In this document: positions 17,740 through 26,229 of the stretch, in pieces
Layout: every line of letters starts with the position of its first letter
Numbering within the stretch: the first letter of the stretch is position 1
Source: Siphonobacter sp. BAB-5405
GTDB taxonomy: Bacteria > Bacteroidota > Bacteroidia > Cytophagales > Spirosomataceae
Assembly: GCF_002872335.1 (NCBI RefSeq)
Contig: NZ_NJAG01000009.1
Span: 1-64,000 of the forward strand
Reading direction: 5' to 3'
DNA: 64,000 nt
Made by a program: the position numbers and the translations under genes
Notes under the pieces: generated by a model
Told to the model about the DNA's origin: nothing
The model's database searches: none
Seen by the model: only the letters and a program-made list of their open reading frames with translations

Positions 17740-17807
17740 GTTTGGAGTTTAGGGTTTGGAGTTTTGAGTTGCTAGAACAATCTAACGCTAAACTCAAAAC
17801 CCTAAAC
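17740..17807. repeat. inverted GTTTNNN heptamer array
   Basis: On the plus strand there are five consecutive 7-base units: GTTTGGA, GTTTAGG, GTTTGGA, GTTTTGA, GTTGCTA (17740-17774). They face an inverted set at 17781-17807 that reads, on the minus strand, GTTTAGG, GTTTTGA, GTTTAGC, GTTAGA. The two halves can pair into a hairpin. It fills the whole gap between the exbB-like stop and the exbD-like start, so it is transcribed within the operon. Confidence 0.8.
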
Positions 17808-17810
17808 GTT

Positions 17811-18500
17811 CTAAGCTGATACAGGTTGGTAGAGTACGTCCAGGAACTGGTTGGTCGCGGCCTGCAGGCGAGCGACGGCCCGATCCACCATGCCGTTCAG
17901 GATGGTCAGAAGGATGTACGCCAGAATACCAACGGCAAGACCCGAAGCAGACGTGATCATTTTTTCGTAGATCCCGCCCGAAATGGTACCAATGCTCAGG
18001 TTATTGGAAACGGAAATGTCGTGGAAGGCCCGAATCATCCCGGCTACGGTACCCAAAAAGCCGAACATGGGAGCGATAGCCGCTACCGTACCCAGTAGAC
18101 CCAGGTTTTTCTCCATGTACGAAAGCTCCAGCTGGGCCGTATTGCCCATGGCCTGTTCGATTTGGGGAATGGGCGTTCCGATGCGGGTGAGTCCTTTTTC
18201 CAGTACGCGGGATACGGCTGACTGGTCGTTCCGGCAGAGCTGACGGGCCGCATTCAAATTACCGGATTGTACTAATCCCCAGAAGCTGGCCTCGAAGGAT
18301 GCTCCCAGAGCGGTCGCTTTTTTAAGATACATCCAGCGTTCAACGAACAGGTAGATCGTTACAAACAGCAGGACGGCGATGGGGATCATAATCCAGCCAC
18401 CGGCGGCCAGCAAATCGATAAGGCTGATGGATTTTTCGGCTCCGGCAGCAGCAGGTGCAGCCGTCGAGTCGGCGGTCATGTTAAGTGTCTGTAACAGCAT
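17811..18500 (-). CDS. MotA/TolQ/ExbB-family proton channel protein
   Basis: The 229-residue protein has an N-terminal TM helix (GGWIMIPIAVLLFVTIYLFVERW, about 33-55), a cytoplasmic helical domain and two C-terminal TM helices containing LGTVAAIAPMFGFLGTVAGMIRAF and ITSASGLAVGILAYILLTILNG, the MotA_ExbB signature. It forms the pentameric part of a stator with the ExbD-like protein next to it. The start ATG is kept although an in-frame ATG follows at residue 8. The 210 bases upstream are shared with the divergent lipoprotein gene at 18713 and presumably contain both promoters. Confidence 0.92.
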   Translation of the reverse strand: MLLQTLNMTADSTAAPAAAGAEKSISLIDLLAAGGWIMIPIAVLLFVTIYLFVERWMYLKKATALGASFEASFWGLVQSGNLNAARQLCRNDQSAVSRVLEKGLTRIGTPIPQIEQAMGNTAQLELSYMEKNLGLLGTVAAIAPMFGFLGTVAGMIRAFHDISVSNNLSIGTISGGIYEKMITSASGLAVGILAYILLTILNGMVDRAVARLQAATNQFLDVLYQPVSA

Positions 18501-18712
18501 GCGTACGGAAAATCAAAAATGGTTGATGCTAAGTCCTTCTAAATACGAAAACAACGCGTAATTCTTGTACAAAGATAGATTGCAATGCGAAAATACTTTC
18601 CTAATACGCATTCAGGTGCGTCCGAAGAAAAAACTTTCGCGTAATTGCTTCGGATAAGTAACTGAAAGTACGGTTTTTAGTTTTGATTTGGTTTTGCTTT
18701 TGGACGTAACCT

Positions 18713-19510
18713 ATGCTGGGGAGTTTTAAAAAAATCTTTTTATGTGGGATGTTGGGCTTGCTTATAGGGGCCTGCCAACGTCCAGAAGATCAATTCAATA
18801 AAGGCTGGATGACGCGTGATGTAGACGTCGAAAGCCCCACGGGAATTCCTTCGGATTCAACCAGTGTATTGCCGCGAGAATCGTACCTTCGGTTTTACCC
18901 CGAAGGCCGACTGGCCTGCTATACACGAAGGGGCAATTACCAGTTAATGGATTGGGAGCTGTCGGCGGATGCTCAGACCATTTACGTGAACCGGCAGGCT
19001 CTGGCTCTGCCCGCTCTGCAATTGAGTGTCTATACGATTTTTCCCAGCTCCTGGTCGGCCCGCCTGCCCGGTAGCGATTCCGTCCGGTTGTTTAAATTCA
19101 GTACGGTATTTTCCCACCCCGAACATGATCTGCTTCACCCCAATCAGAACAAATGGCGGTTTAAGTCAACGCACCGACTGGCCGAGGCAGAATTAAAAGC
19201 TAAGGTTGCCGGGCATATGCAATACGCTGCCGATTACTTCGACATTGTCGTAAAACGTGAACAAGGCTATTTCGAACCCCGTTTTTTGAATTTACCTGTC
19301 CGTTTTTATCAGGGAGCCATGGGAGTACAGCGGTTCAGTTCAACCCCAGTAGCGTGGCGAAATTTATTCTACGATGATACCGAAGCCCTGAAAGCTCTGG
19401 CGTATTATCAGCTGGCTTTCAGACAGCTACGGTATATTCCGCAGGAAAAACAAATGCTCGTCGGACTACAGAAATCTTTCGAAAAAATGGCCACTTTTCT
19501 CAACGAGTAA
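18713..19510 (+). CDS. lipoprotein of unknown function
   Basis: The 265-residue protein has a lipoprotein signal (GMLGLLIGAC) and no domain I recognise. The first half is probably beta-rich (RLACYTRRGNYQLMDWELS, a strand-turn-strand pattern like a lipocalin-type 'value under threshold' repeat). The second half is helical, with an ALAYYQLAFRQLRYIPQEKQML stretch near the C-terminus. It starts with ATG, ends 92 bases before the M16 peptidase gene on the same strand and is divergent from the ExbB-like gene. Co-transcription with the peptidase is possible, as no terminator was seen between them. Confidence 0.8.
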   Translation: MLGSFKKIFLCGMLGLLIGACQRPEDQFNKGWMTRDVDVESPTGIPSDSTSVLPRESYLRFYPEGRLACYTRRGNYQLMDWELSADAQTIYVNRQALALPALQLSVYTIFPSSWSARLPGSDSVRLFKFSTVFSHPEHDLLHPNQNKWRFKSTHRLAEAELKAKVAGHMQYAADYFDIVVKREQGYFEPRFLNLPVRFYQGAMGVQRFSSTPVAWRNLFYDDTEALKALAYYQLAFRQLRYIPQEKQMLVGLQKSFEKMATFLNE

Positions 19511-19602
19511 TCCGGCAATACAACCATTCAACCAGTCCCTCTAACTAGTTACCTAAAAGTTTCGTTTATTGCAGAAACTTAAACAACCTAAACGAATTAC
19601 CC

Positions 19603-22416
19603 ATGCGAGTGCGTCCAACCCTATTACTCGGAATGCTGCTGCTGGCGGCTAATGTGTTAGCTCAGCAACTCAACCAGCCCATTCCCTTCGACCCCCAAAC
19701 CAAAGTGGGCAAACTGCCCAACGGGTTGACCTACTACATCCGCAAAAACGCTGAACCCAAGAACCGGGCTCACCTCATGCTGGCCGTGAAAGTGGGAGCA
19801 ATCCAGGAAGAGGATCCCGAAAACGGACTGGCTCACTTTACCGAGCACATGGCCTTTAACGGGACCAAGAATTTTCCCAAGAACGAACTCGTCAGTTTTC
19901 TTCAGTCCAATGGCATCAAGTTTGGCGATGATCTCAACGCCTTTACCAGTTTCGAACAAACGGTATATTTTCTGCCCGTACCAACGGATTCGATGAAAGT
20001 GTTCTTACGAGCCTTTGATATTCTAGAAGACTGGTCACACGATCTGACCCTGGACGAAACCGAAATCAACAAAGAGCGGGGCGTCATTCTGGAAGAACTA
20101 CGGGGCGGCAAGGGAGCTTCCCAGCGGATGCGGGATGAGTACTTTCCCGTCATCATGAATGGTTCGAAGTGGGGCAAGCGGAACGTCATTGGTACAGAGG
20201 AAATCCTGAAGAACTTCAAACCCGAAACGATTCGTAACTTCTATGAAACCTGGTATCAACCCCAGAATCAGGCTATCATTGCCGTGGGTGATTTTGACGT
20301 AGCTCAGGTTGAAAAGATCATCAAAGAGAAATTTGGAGCCATTCCGGCGGCCACGAATCCCAAACCCCTGGGTGAATTTCCGATTCCGGCCAACAGTGAT
20401 ACGAAAGTGGCCATCGTAACCGATAAAGAGCAGCCCTACACGATTGTTCAGATTCTGACGCGACTGCCCGAGTTGAAAGAAAAGACCTTCGCCGATACGC
20501 GGGAAAAAATCAAGCGGTCTTTGTTCAACCAAATGCTGAATAACCGCTTGCAGGAATTGACGCAAAAGGCCGATCCTCCATTCCAGTACGGGTTTAGCTC
20601 CACGAGTAGCTTCCTGGGGAATTACGACTCCTTTGTAAGTGTAGTGGTTGCGAAAAATGGCGGCATTGAAAAAGGGCTGAAAGCGGTACTGGACGAAAAT
20701 GCCCGCGTGGCCAAATTTGGCTTTACGGCTACGGAGCTGGAGCGAGCGAAACAAAACCTGCTAACGGGTACTGAAAAACGCTTCAAGGAGAAAGATAAAA
20801 CCAAGTCGGAAGCATTTGCGATGGAGTACATGAATGACTTCATCAATGATGTACCTTCCATGGGCGTAGAAAAAAACTTTGAGTTCGTAAAAGCTGAATT
20901 GCCCGGTATTACGCTCGAAGAAGTGAATGCCTTACCTAAAACACTGCTGACGAAGGAAAACCGGGCCGTTATTGTAATGGCTCCCGAAAAGGACAAGGCG
21001 ACGCTTCCGAAAGAAGCCCAATTGCTGGACTGGATCGATAACTCCGGGCAGAATGTAACGGCTTACGTGGATGAAGTCATCTCTAAACCTTTGCTGGCGG
21101 CAGCACCCAAAGCGGGTAAAGTAACCGCCGAAAAGCAGATTCCCGAAATTGGTGTAACGGAGCTGACGCTTTCCAACGGACTGAAAGTGGTACTGAAACC
21201 CACGGATTTCAAAAACGACGAGGTGGTGTTTAGCTCGTACAGTTTCGGGGGAACTTCGCTGTATCCATTAGCGGATTACATCGACGCTGATCAGTCGAAT
21301 GTGATTGCCGCCCAGGGTGGGGTAGCGGAGTTCTCAGCTACGCAACTCAAAAAATACCTGACGGGTAAAGTGGCTAATGTTTCTACCTACGTGGGTGAAC
21401 TGACGGAGGGAATGAACGGCTCTTTCTCACCCAAAGATGCTGAAACGGCCCTGCAACTCATTTACGCGAATTTTGTAATGCCCCGTAAAGACCCAGAAGT
21501 CATCAAAGGGTATCTGGGAAATATGAAAGATGAGCTGGAACAGAAATTCGCAACCCCCGATCCGCAGGGCGTCTTTTTCGATACGCTTTCCGCAGTAATG
21601 GGTGGCTATAATCCCCGCCGGTTACCCATGAAACCTGCCGATGTGGATAAGATCAACGTGGACAAAGCGATGCGTATCTATAAAGAACGCTTTGCCAACG
21701 CGTCGGATTTTACCTTCTTCTTCGTCGGAAATTTCAAGGTTGACGAATTTAAACCCCTGCTGGAAAAATACCTGGGTAGTTTGCCGAGTACGGGTAAAAA
21801 GGAAACGTACAAAGACCTGAACATCCGTCCGCTGAAAGGCAAAGTCAACAAAACCGTCTATCGCGGGATTGACGACAAGGCAGCGGCTCAACTCGTATAC
21901 TCCGGCGATTTTGTGTATACGCCCGAAAACGAAACCAATTTGAGTGCCATCGAAGAGATTCTGAATATTAAGCTCATCGACGAAATTCGGGAAAAGGAAA
22001 GTGGCGTGTACTACATCTACGCTCAGGCCAGTGCCGAAAAACTACCGAAGCCTCATTATACGCTGAGCATCGGCTACGGTACGAATCCGGGTCGTATTGA
22101 AGAACTAGCCACCAAAACGCTGGCGATTCTGAACGACATGAAGAAAAATGGTCCTTCACAAGCCGATCTGGACAAGTACAAAATCGAAACCAAACGGCAA
22201 CTGGAAGTACAGATGAAAGAGAACCGTTTCTGGCTGGGATCCCTGTCGTCGAGCTACCAGAAGAGCGAAGACCCTAAAGATGTACTGAAAGAAATGAAGC
22301 TGGTCGATCAGGTAACCGTCGCTTCGGTAAAAGCAATGGCCGCCAAGGTATTCGGTGGTAATCTGATTAAAGCCGTACTGCTGCCCGAGAAAAAGCAGGC
22401 CACGAGTAGTAAATAA
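19603..22416 (+). CDS. M16-family (insulinase-like) zinc metallopeptidase, secreted
   Basis: The 937-residue protein has a signal peptide (AANVLAQ) and two tandem M16 modules in one chain. The first carries the inverted zinc motif HFTEH (H78, E81, H82) in GLAHFTEHMAFNGTKNFP, with the third ligand expected in ETEINKERGVILEELR. The second module (from about 510, ELTLSNGLKVVLKP) lacks HxxEH, as usual for the non-catalytic half. Such periplasmic M16 enzymes (PqqL-like) degrade peptides inside a closed clam-shell chamber. Substrate unknown. A strong terminator follows. Confidence 0.94.
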   Translation: MRVRPTLLLGMLLLAANVLAQQLNQPIPFDPQTKVGKLPNGLTYYIRKNAEPKNRAHLMLAVKVGAIQEEDPENGLAHFTEHMAFNGTKNFPKNELVSFLQSNGIKFGDDLNAFTSFEQTVYFLPVPTDSMKVFLRAFDILEDWSHDLTLDETEINKERGVILEELRGGKGASQRMRDEYFPVIMNGSKWGKRNVIGTEEILKNFKPETIRNFYETWYQPQNQAIIAVGDFDVAQVEKIIKEKFGAIPAATNPKPLGEFPIPANSDTKVAIVTDKEQPYTIVQILTRLPELKEKTFADTREKIKRSLFNQMLNNRLQELTQKADPPFQYGFSSTSSFLGNYDSFVSVVVAKNGGIEKGLKAVLDENARVAKFGFTATELERAKQNLLTGTEKRFKEKDKTKSEAFAMEYMNDFINDVPSMGVEKNFEFVKAELPGITLEEVNALPKTLLTKENRAVIVMAPEKDKATLPKEAQLLDWIDNSGQNVTAYVDEVISKPLLAAAPKAGKVTAEKQIPEIGVTELTLSNGLKVVLKPTDFKNDEVVFSSYSFGGTSLYPLADYIDADQSNVIAAQGGVAEFSATQLKKYLTGKVANVSTYVGELTEGMNGSFSPKDAETALQLIYANFVMPRKDPEVIKGYLGNMKDELEQKFATPDPQGVFFDTLSAVMGGYNPRRLPMKPADVDKINVDKAMRIYKERFANASDFTFFFVGNFKVDEFKPLLEKYLGSLPSTGKKETYKDLNIRPLKGKVNKTVYRGIDDKAAAQLVYSGDFVYTPENETNLSAIEEILNIKLIDEIREKESGVYYIYAQASAEKLPKPHYTLSIGYGTNPGRIEELATKTLAILNDMKKNGPSQADLDKYKIETKRQLEVQMKENRFWLGSLSSSYQKSEDPKDVLKEMKLVDQVTVASVKAMAAKVFGGNLIKAVLLPEKKQATSSK

Positions 22417-22438
22417 GGGAAAATTCAGCACCCTAAAG

Positions 22439-22486
22439 AGCCGGATGAATGGAAGCATTGCGTAACCATTCGTCCGGCTTTTCTCT
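22439..22486 (+). terminator. terminator of the M16 peptidase gene
   Basis: AGCCGGATGAATGG at 22439-22452 pairs with CCATTCGTCCGGCT at 22466-22479 with one mismatch, followed by TTTTCTCTT. This is a standard intrinsic terminator 22 bases past the stop. Confidence 0.85.
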
Positions 22487-22589
22487 TAAATTTTATAGAA
22501 ACTAGAGGGTAAATCCTGCCGGAGACCGTCTATTCGAAACATGCGGGTTGTTCTTCTAAACCTAATTACCTCTTTACGCACCCAATGGT

Positions 22590-23918
22590 ATGAATATGAA
22601 TCCTACACAGGTAAGCGATCCCCTGGCGTCTACGAAAATGGGAAATTTCCGCTGGACGGTCGTGGCTTTACTCTTCTTCGCTACTACCATCAATTACGTT
22701 GACCGTCAGATTATTGGGTTACTCAAGCCAACGCTGGAAAAAGAGTTCAACTGGACGGAATCTGATTACAGTCTGATTGTAACCTTCTTTTCGGCCGCGT
22801 ATGCCGTGGGCTTGCTGTTGTTTGGACGAATTGTCGATAAAGTAGGTACGAAGATGGGATATACTATTTCCATCATATTCTGGAGTATTGCCGCCATGTT
22901 ACACGCCTTGGTGAGTAGTACGGCCGGTTTCATCACCGTACGGGTATTATTAGGTTTAGGCGAAGCCGGAAACTTTCCCACCGCCATCAAATCCGTAGCC
23001 GAGTGGTTTCCTAAAAAAGAACGGGCACTGGCCACGGGAATTTTTAACTCCGGAGCAAACATCGGAGCCGTGGTAGCTCCCATTATGGTTCCCTGGATTT
23101 TAGGCGTTTACGGCTGGGAAGCGGCGTTTTTAGCGACCGGAGCCATTGGTTTTGTATGGCTGGTGTTCTGGCTGGTTCTGTACGAAGTACCCGCTCGTAA
23201 GAAAAACATGGATCCCACCGAGTACGCTCACATTCACAGTGATAGCGATCTGGCGGCAGCTACGGCTGAAACCGAAGGTGGTTCCGTATCCTGGGGTCGG
23301 CTGTTGGGCATTCGACAAACCTGGGCTTTCATTTTCGGTAAAATGCTCACCGATCCCATCTGGTGGTTTTTCCTGTTCTGGTTGCCTTCGTACTTTGCTG
23401 AACGCTTCCAGTTAGATTTGAAAAAACCGAGTCTTCCGCTGATTATCGTATATACGGCTACGACGATTGGTAGTATTGGTGGCGGCTATCTGTCGGGCTA
23501 TTTTATCAAACGAGGTTTCCCCGTATTCAAGGCTCGTAAAACGGCGATGCTCATTTTTGCTCTGGCCGTCGTCCCCATCATCAGTGCTAAATACATCAAC
23601 GATATTTGGGTAGCCGTGGCCCTGATTGGTCTGGCCGCCGCCGCTCACCAGGCCTGGAGTGCAAACATCTTCACCACTGCTTCGGATATGTTCCCCAAAC
23701 GAGCCGTTAGTTCAGTGGTCGGCATGGGTGGTATGGCCGGTTCCATCGGCGGTATGCTTTTCCCGATTCTGATTGGCTATCTGCTGGATTACTACAAAGG
23801 ACAGGGTAACATTGTCGCTGGGTACAACGTGGTATTTATCATTTGCGGTTTTGCCTATCTGGTGGCCTGGGGTGCCATGCACATCTTCGCTCCCAAAATG
23901 GAAGAGGTAAAACTTTAA
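22590..23918 (+). CDS. MFS transporter, ACS family (hexuronate/ExuT-like)
   Basis: The 442-residue protein has 12 predicted TM helices. TTINYVDRQIIGLLKPTLEKEF is the typical TM1 of anion:cation symporters (hexuronate, phthalate, glucarate). GRIVDKVGTKMGY gives the loop 2-3 MFS motif and RVLLGLGEAGNFPTAIKSVAEWFPKKER, in outline, the TM4-5 motif seen in ExuT/GarP. It is an inner-membrane proton-linked importer, probably of a sugar acid; the substrate is inferred only. Two starts are possible (ATG at 22590 or two codons later); the first is used. It lies between two terminators, so it is a single-gene unit. Confidence 0.9.
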   Translation: MNMNPTQVSDPLASTKMGNFRWTVVALLFFATTINYVDRQIIGLLKPTLEKEFNWTESDYSLIVTFFSAAYAVGLLLFGRIVDKVGTKMGYTISIIFWSIAAMLHALVSSTAGFITVRVLLGLGEAGNFPTAIKSVAEWFPKKERALATGIFNSGANIGAVVAPIMVPWILGVYGWEAAFLATGAIGFVWLVFWLVLYEVPARKKNMDPTEYAHIHSDSDLAAATAETEGGSVSWGRLLGIRQTWAFIFGKMLTDPIWWFFLFWLPSYFAERFQLDLKKPSLPLIIVYTATTIGSIGGGYLSGYFIKRGFPVFKARKTAMLIFALAVVPIISAKYINDIWVAVALIGLAAAAHQAWSANIFTTASDMFPKRAVSSVVGMGGMAGSIGGMLFPILIGYLLDYYKGQGNIVAGYNVVFIICGFAYLVAWGAMHIFAPKMEEVKL

Positions 23919-23950
23919 GTTGCATAAGCCAGTATTTTCCGGCTTTTTTG

Positions 23951-23985
23951 AAGGCGAATGAAAGATCTTTCATTCGCCTTTTTCG
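23951..23985 (+). terminator. perfect palindromic terminator after the MFS gene
   Basis: A perfect 30-base palindrome (23951-23980; half-site AAGGCGAATGAAAGA) is followed by TTT on the plus strand and preceded by TTTTTTG. It separates the MFS gene from the SGNH hydrolase gene, 24 bases before the latter's start. Confidence 0.85.
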
Positions 23986-24003
23986 TATTAAAAACCCTTT
24001 TGC

Positions 24004-24657
24004 ATGAAAAGCAAGTTATGGTACGGATTGGTCTTAACCCTTCTGGTGACGATTCAATCCTACGCTCAACAGCAATTTGAGAAGGAAATTCAGGCATTTG
24101 AAACGCAGGACCAGACCACGCCGCCGCCGAAAAATCCGATTCTGTTTGTGGGGAGTTCTACCTTTCGGCTGTGGTCGGATATGCAGGAGGCCTTTCCCGA
24201 GCAGCCCATTATCAACCGGGGCTTTGGCGGTTCTACACTGACGGACGTCGTATACTACTACGATCGATTGATTCCCAAGTATAAGCCGAAACAGATCGTC
24301 ATTTACTGTGGTGAAAACGACATCGCTACGGGTAAGAACGCTAAGAATACCTACCTGGAATTTTTCAGATTGTACGGAAAAATCCGCAAGGATATGCCCC
24401 GAGTACCCGTGATTTTCATCTCAGCAAAACCGGCTCCTTCCCGCTGGGACAAACGGGATGCCATGCAGGAATTCAACCGACTTGTCAGCTCTTTCTTGGA
24501 TGGCGAAGAGGATGCCGATTACCTGGATGTATGGCCCGTAATGTTGAATGAAAGTTTGCGTCCCGAACCCATCCTGTTCAAAGCCGACAGTCTGCACATG
24601 ACTCCTGAAGGCTACCGCCGCTGGACCGAAGTACTGAAACCTTTGTTAGTAGATTGA
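24004..24657 (+). CDS. SGNH/GDSL-family hydrolase, secreted
   Basis: The 217-residue protein has a signal peptide (TIQSYAQ). All four SGNH blocks are visible: FVGSSTFR (S52, nucleophile), INRGFGGST (Gly), YCGENDIA (Asn) and ADSLHMTPEGY (D195 and H198). Members hydrolyse carbohydrate acetyl esters or lipids; this compact type resembles rhamnogalacturonan-acetylesterase-like proteins, but the substrate is not shown. Export to the periplasm or outside is expected. The next gene is separated by a heptamer repeat array. Confidence 0.92.
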   Translation: MKSKLWYGLVLTLLVTIQSYAQQQFEKEIQAFETQDQTTPPPKNPILFVGSSTFRLWSDMQEAFPEQPIINRGFGGSTLTDVVYYYDRLIPKYKPKQIVIYCGENDIATGKNAKNTYLEFFRLYGKIRKDMPRVPVIFISAKPAPSRWDKRDAMQEFNRLVSSFLDGEEDADYLDVWPVMLNESLRPEPILFKADSLHMTPEGYRRWTEVLKPLLVD

Positions 24658-24660
24658 ACA

Positions 24661-24786
24661 GTTTTCAGTTTTTGGTCTGCAGTTTTCAGTTATAAGCTTG
24701 CAAATAAAACAGTGTAATGATCGCAGAATTTTCAGTTTACAGTTTAATAGGCGACCACTGAAAACTGTAAACCGAAAACTGTAAAC
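24661..24786. repeat. inverted GTTTNNN heptamer array
   Basis: The plus strand has GTTTTCA, GTTTTTG, GTCTGCA, GTTTTCA, GTTATAA (24661-24695), then GTTTACA, GTTTAAT (24735-24748). Facing them is an inverted set at 24759-24786, which reads on the minus strand GTTTACA, GTTTTCG, GTTTACA, GTTTTCA. The halves can pair. The array starts 3 bases after the SGNH hydrolase stop and ends 12 bases before the dehydrogenase start, filling almost all of the gap. Confidence 0.85.
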
Positions 24787-24798
24787 TAAGCAAACTTT

Positions 24799-25755
24799 AT
24801 GAACATTGTCTTATTAGACGGCTATACGCTCAATCCGGGTGATCTGGACTGGGCTCCGCTGGAGCAGCTGGGTTCTTTCCAGGTCTATGACCGCGTGAAG
24901 TCCGAAGAAGTAGTTGAAAAGGCGAAGGAAGCCGATATTCTGCTGACCAATAAAGCAAAGATTACCCGGGAAGTGCTGGAGCAACTGCCCAACGTAAAAT
25001 ACATTGGCGTGACCGCCACGGGGTACAACATCGTCGATACCGAAGCCGCCCGGGAACGGGGCATTCCGGTGACCAATGTGAGTGATTACAGCTCCCGGGC
25101 CGTAGCCCAGCACACCTTTGCCCTGATGCTGCATTTCACGAATGACGTGGCTCGTCTGGGCGAATCAGTGCGAGCCAAGGCCTGGGCTCAGAGCCCGGAT
25201 TTCTGCTATTCCTTTCAGCCGTTGACGGAGCTTTCCGGAAAAACGCTCGGACTGGTGGGTTTTGGAAGTATTGCCAAACAGGTTGCTCAGATTGGTCATG
25301 CGTTTGGCATGCGTATTCTGGCCCATCGTCGGCACGCGAAACCCGAATTAACCCACCCCTACGTGGAAATGGCCAGTCTGGAGGACGTGTTTCGGGAAAG
25401 CGATTTCGTATCGCTGCATTGCCCGCTCACGTCGGAAACGCAGGGGCTGGTGAACGCCGAACGCCTGAGCTGGATGAAGCACACGGCTTTGTTGATCAAT
25501 ACCGGTCGCGGTCCGTTAATCGTAGAGCAGGACCTGGCGGATGCTCTCAACGCGGGTACAATTGCCGGAGCGGGTCTGGACGTACTCTCCGTCGAGCCAC
25601 CCAGTCTGGATAATCCACTCACTGAAGCTAAAAACTGCCTCATTACGCCACACGTAGCCTGGCTGGCTTTCGAAGCCCGGCGGCGGTTGCTTCAAATGGC
25701 AGCCGATAACATCCGTGCCTTCATGAACGGTACACCAATCAACGTGGTGAATTAG
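24799..25755 (+). CDS. D-2-hydroxyacid dehydrogenase (glycerate dehydrogenase-like)
   Basis: The 318-residue cytosolic enzyme has split catalytic halves around a Rossmann fold (GKTLGLVGFGSIAKQVAQIG, about 147-166). The catalytic triad is visible as R237 (NTGRGPL), E266 (SVEPP) and H285 (TPHVAW). The N-terminus VLLDGYTLNPGDLDWAPLEQLG is typical of glycerate dehydrogenase, which reduces hydroxypyruvate to D-glycerate with NADH. Related hydroxyacid substrates cannot be excluded. A terminator follows. Confidence 0.9.
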   Translation: MNIVLLDGYTLNPGDLDWAPLEQLGSFQVYDRVKSEEVVEKAKEADILLTNKAKITREVLEQLPNVKYIGVTATGYNIVDTEAARERGIPVTNVSDYSSRAVAQHTFALMLHFTNDVARLGESVRAKAWAQSPDFCYSFQPLTELSGKTLGLVGFGSIAKQVAQIGHAFGMRILAHRRHAKPELTHPYVEMASLEDVFRESDFVSLHCPLTSETQGLVNAERLSWMKHTALLINTGRGPLIVEQDLADALNAGTIAGAGLDVLSVEPPSLDNPLTEAKNCLITPHVAWLAFEARRRLLQMAADNIRAFMNGTPINVVN

Positions 25756-25770
25756 AAAATGATGCCTCAC

Positions 25771-25816
25771 AAATCCGAAGAAAAGCCAATTGTTGGACCT
25801 TTCTTCGGATTTATTT
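25771..25816 (+). terminator. terminator of the hydroxyacid dehydrogenase gene
   Basis: AAATCCGAAGAAAAG at 25771-25785 pairs with CTTTCTTCGGATTT at 25799-25812 with one bulge, followed by ATTTAT. It is 15 bases past the stop. Confidence 0.78.
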
Positions 25817-25856
25817 ATCAATGCTATAACTAGTGAATTAACTATTTTCGTAGATT

Positions 25857-25871
25857 TCCGAAAATTTCGGA
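25857..25871. promoter_or_regulatory. candidate BlaI-type operator dyad
   Basis: TCCGAAAATTTCGGA is a perfect 7+1+7 dyad ending 3 bases before the first ATG of the BlaI-like repressor gene. TATTTTCG at 25843-25850 is a possible -7 box of the Bacteroidota type (TAnnTTTG). A dyad overlapping the start of a self-regulated repressor-sensor operon is the expected place for an operator, but it does not match the TACA/TGTA core of staphylococcal BlaI/MecI sites. Confidence 0.45.
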
Positions 25872-25874
25872 TGT

Positions 25875-26228
25875 ATGGTTATGGAAAAATTGACTCCCGC
25901 TGAAGAAACGGCCATGCTGACGCTCTGGCGATTAGAACGCGGTACCTTAGGCGTCATTCTGGAAGAAATGCCCGAGCCCAAACCGCATTACAACACCCTG
26001 GCTTCTGCTTTTAAAAACCTGGAGAAGAAAGGGTACGTGCTATTTCGCCGATACGGGAATGTATACGAGTACTATCCGGCCGTAAGTCGCGAACAAGTGG
26101 CGGATCGGATGGTGGAAGAGTACTTCGATGATTCGTACAAGAACCTAGTTACGCATTTTGCCAAGGAGCAAAAGATATCGGCGGAGGACCTGCGGGAAAT
26201 TTTATCCATGATCGAAAAAGGCCAATAA
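25875..26228 (+). CDS. BlaI/MecI/CopY-family transcriptional repressor
   Basis: The 117-residue protein has a winged-helix domain (LTPAEETAMLTLWRLERGTLGVI, then YNTLASAFKNLEKKGYVLFRR with the recognition helix, about 38-60) and a C-terminal dimerisation helix region (VADRMVEEYFDDSYKNLVTHFA). Such repressors are released when the partner M56 membrane sensor triggers their cleavage. That sensor is encoded one base after the stop, so the two are translationally linked. The start may be ATG 25875 or, two codons later, ATG 25881. No beta-lactamase gene is nearby, so the target is not evident. Confidence 0.92.
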   Translation: MVMEKLTPAEETAMLTLWRLERGTLGVILEEMPEPKPHYNTLASAFKNLEKKGYVLFRRYGNVYEYYPAVSREQVADRMVEEYFDDSYKNLVTHFAKEQKISAEDLREILSMIEKGQ

Positions 26229-26229
26229 T

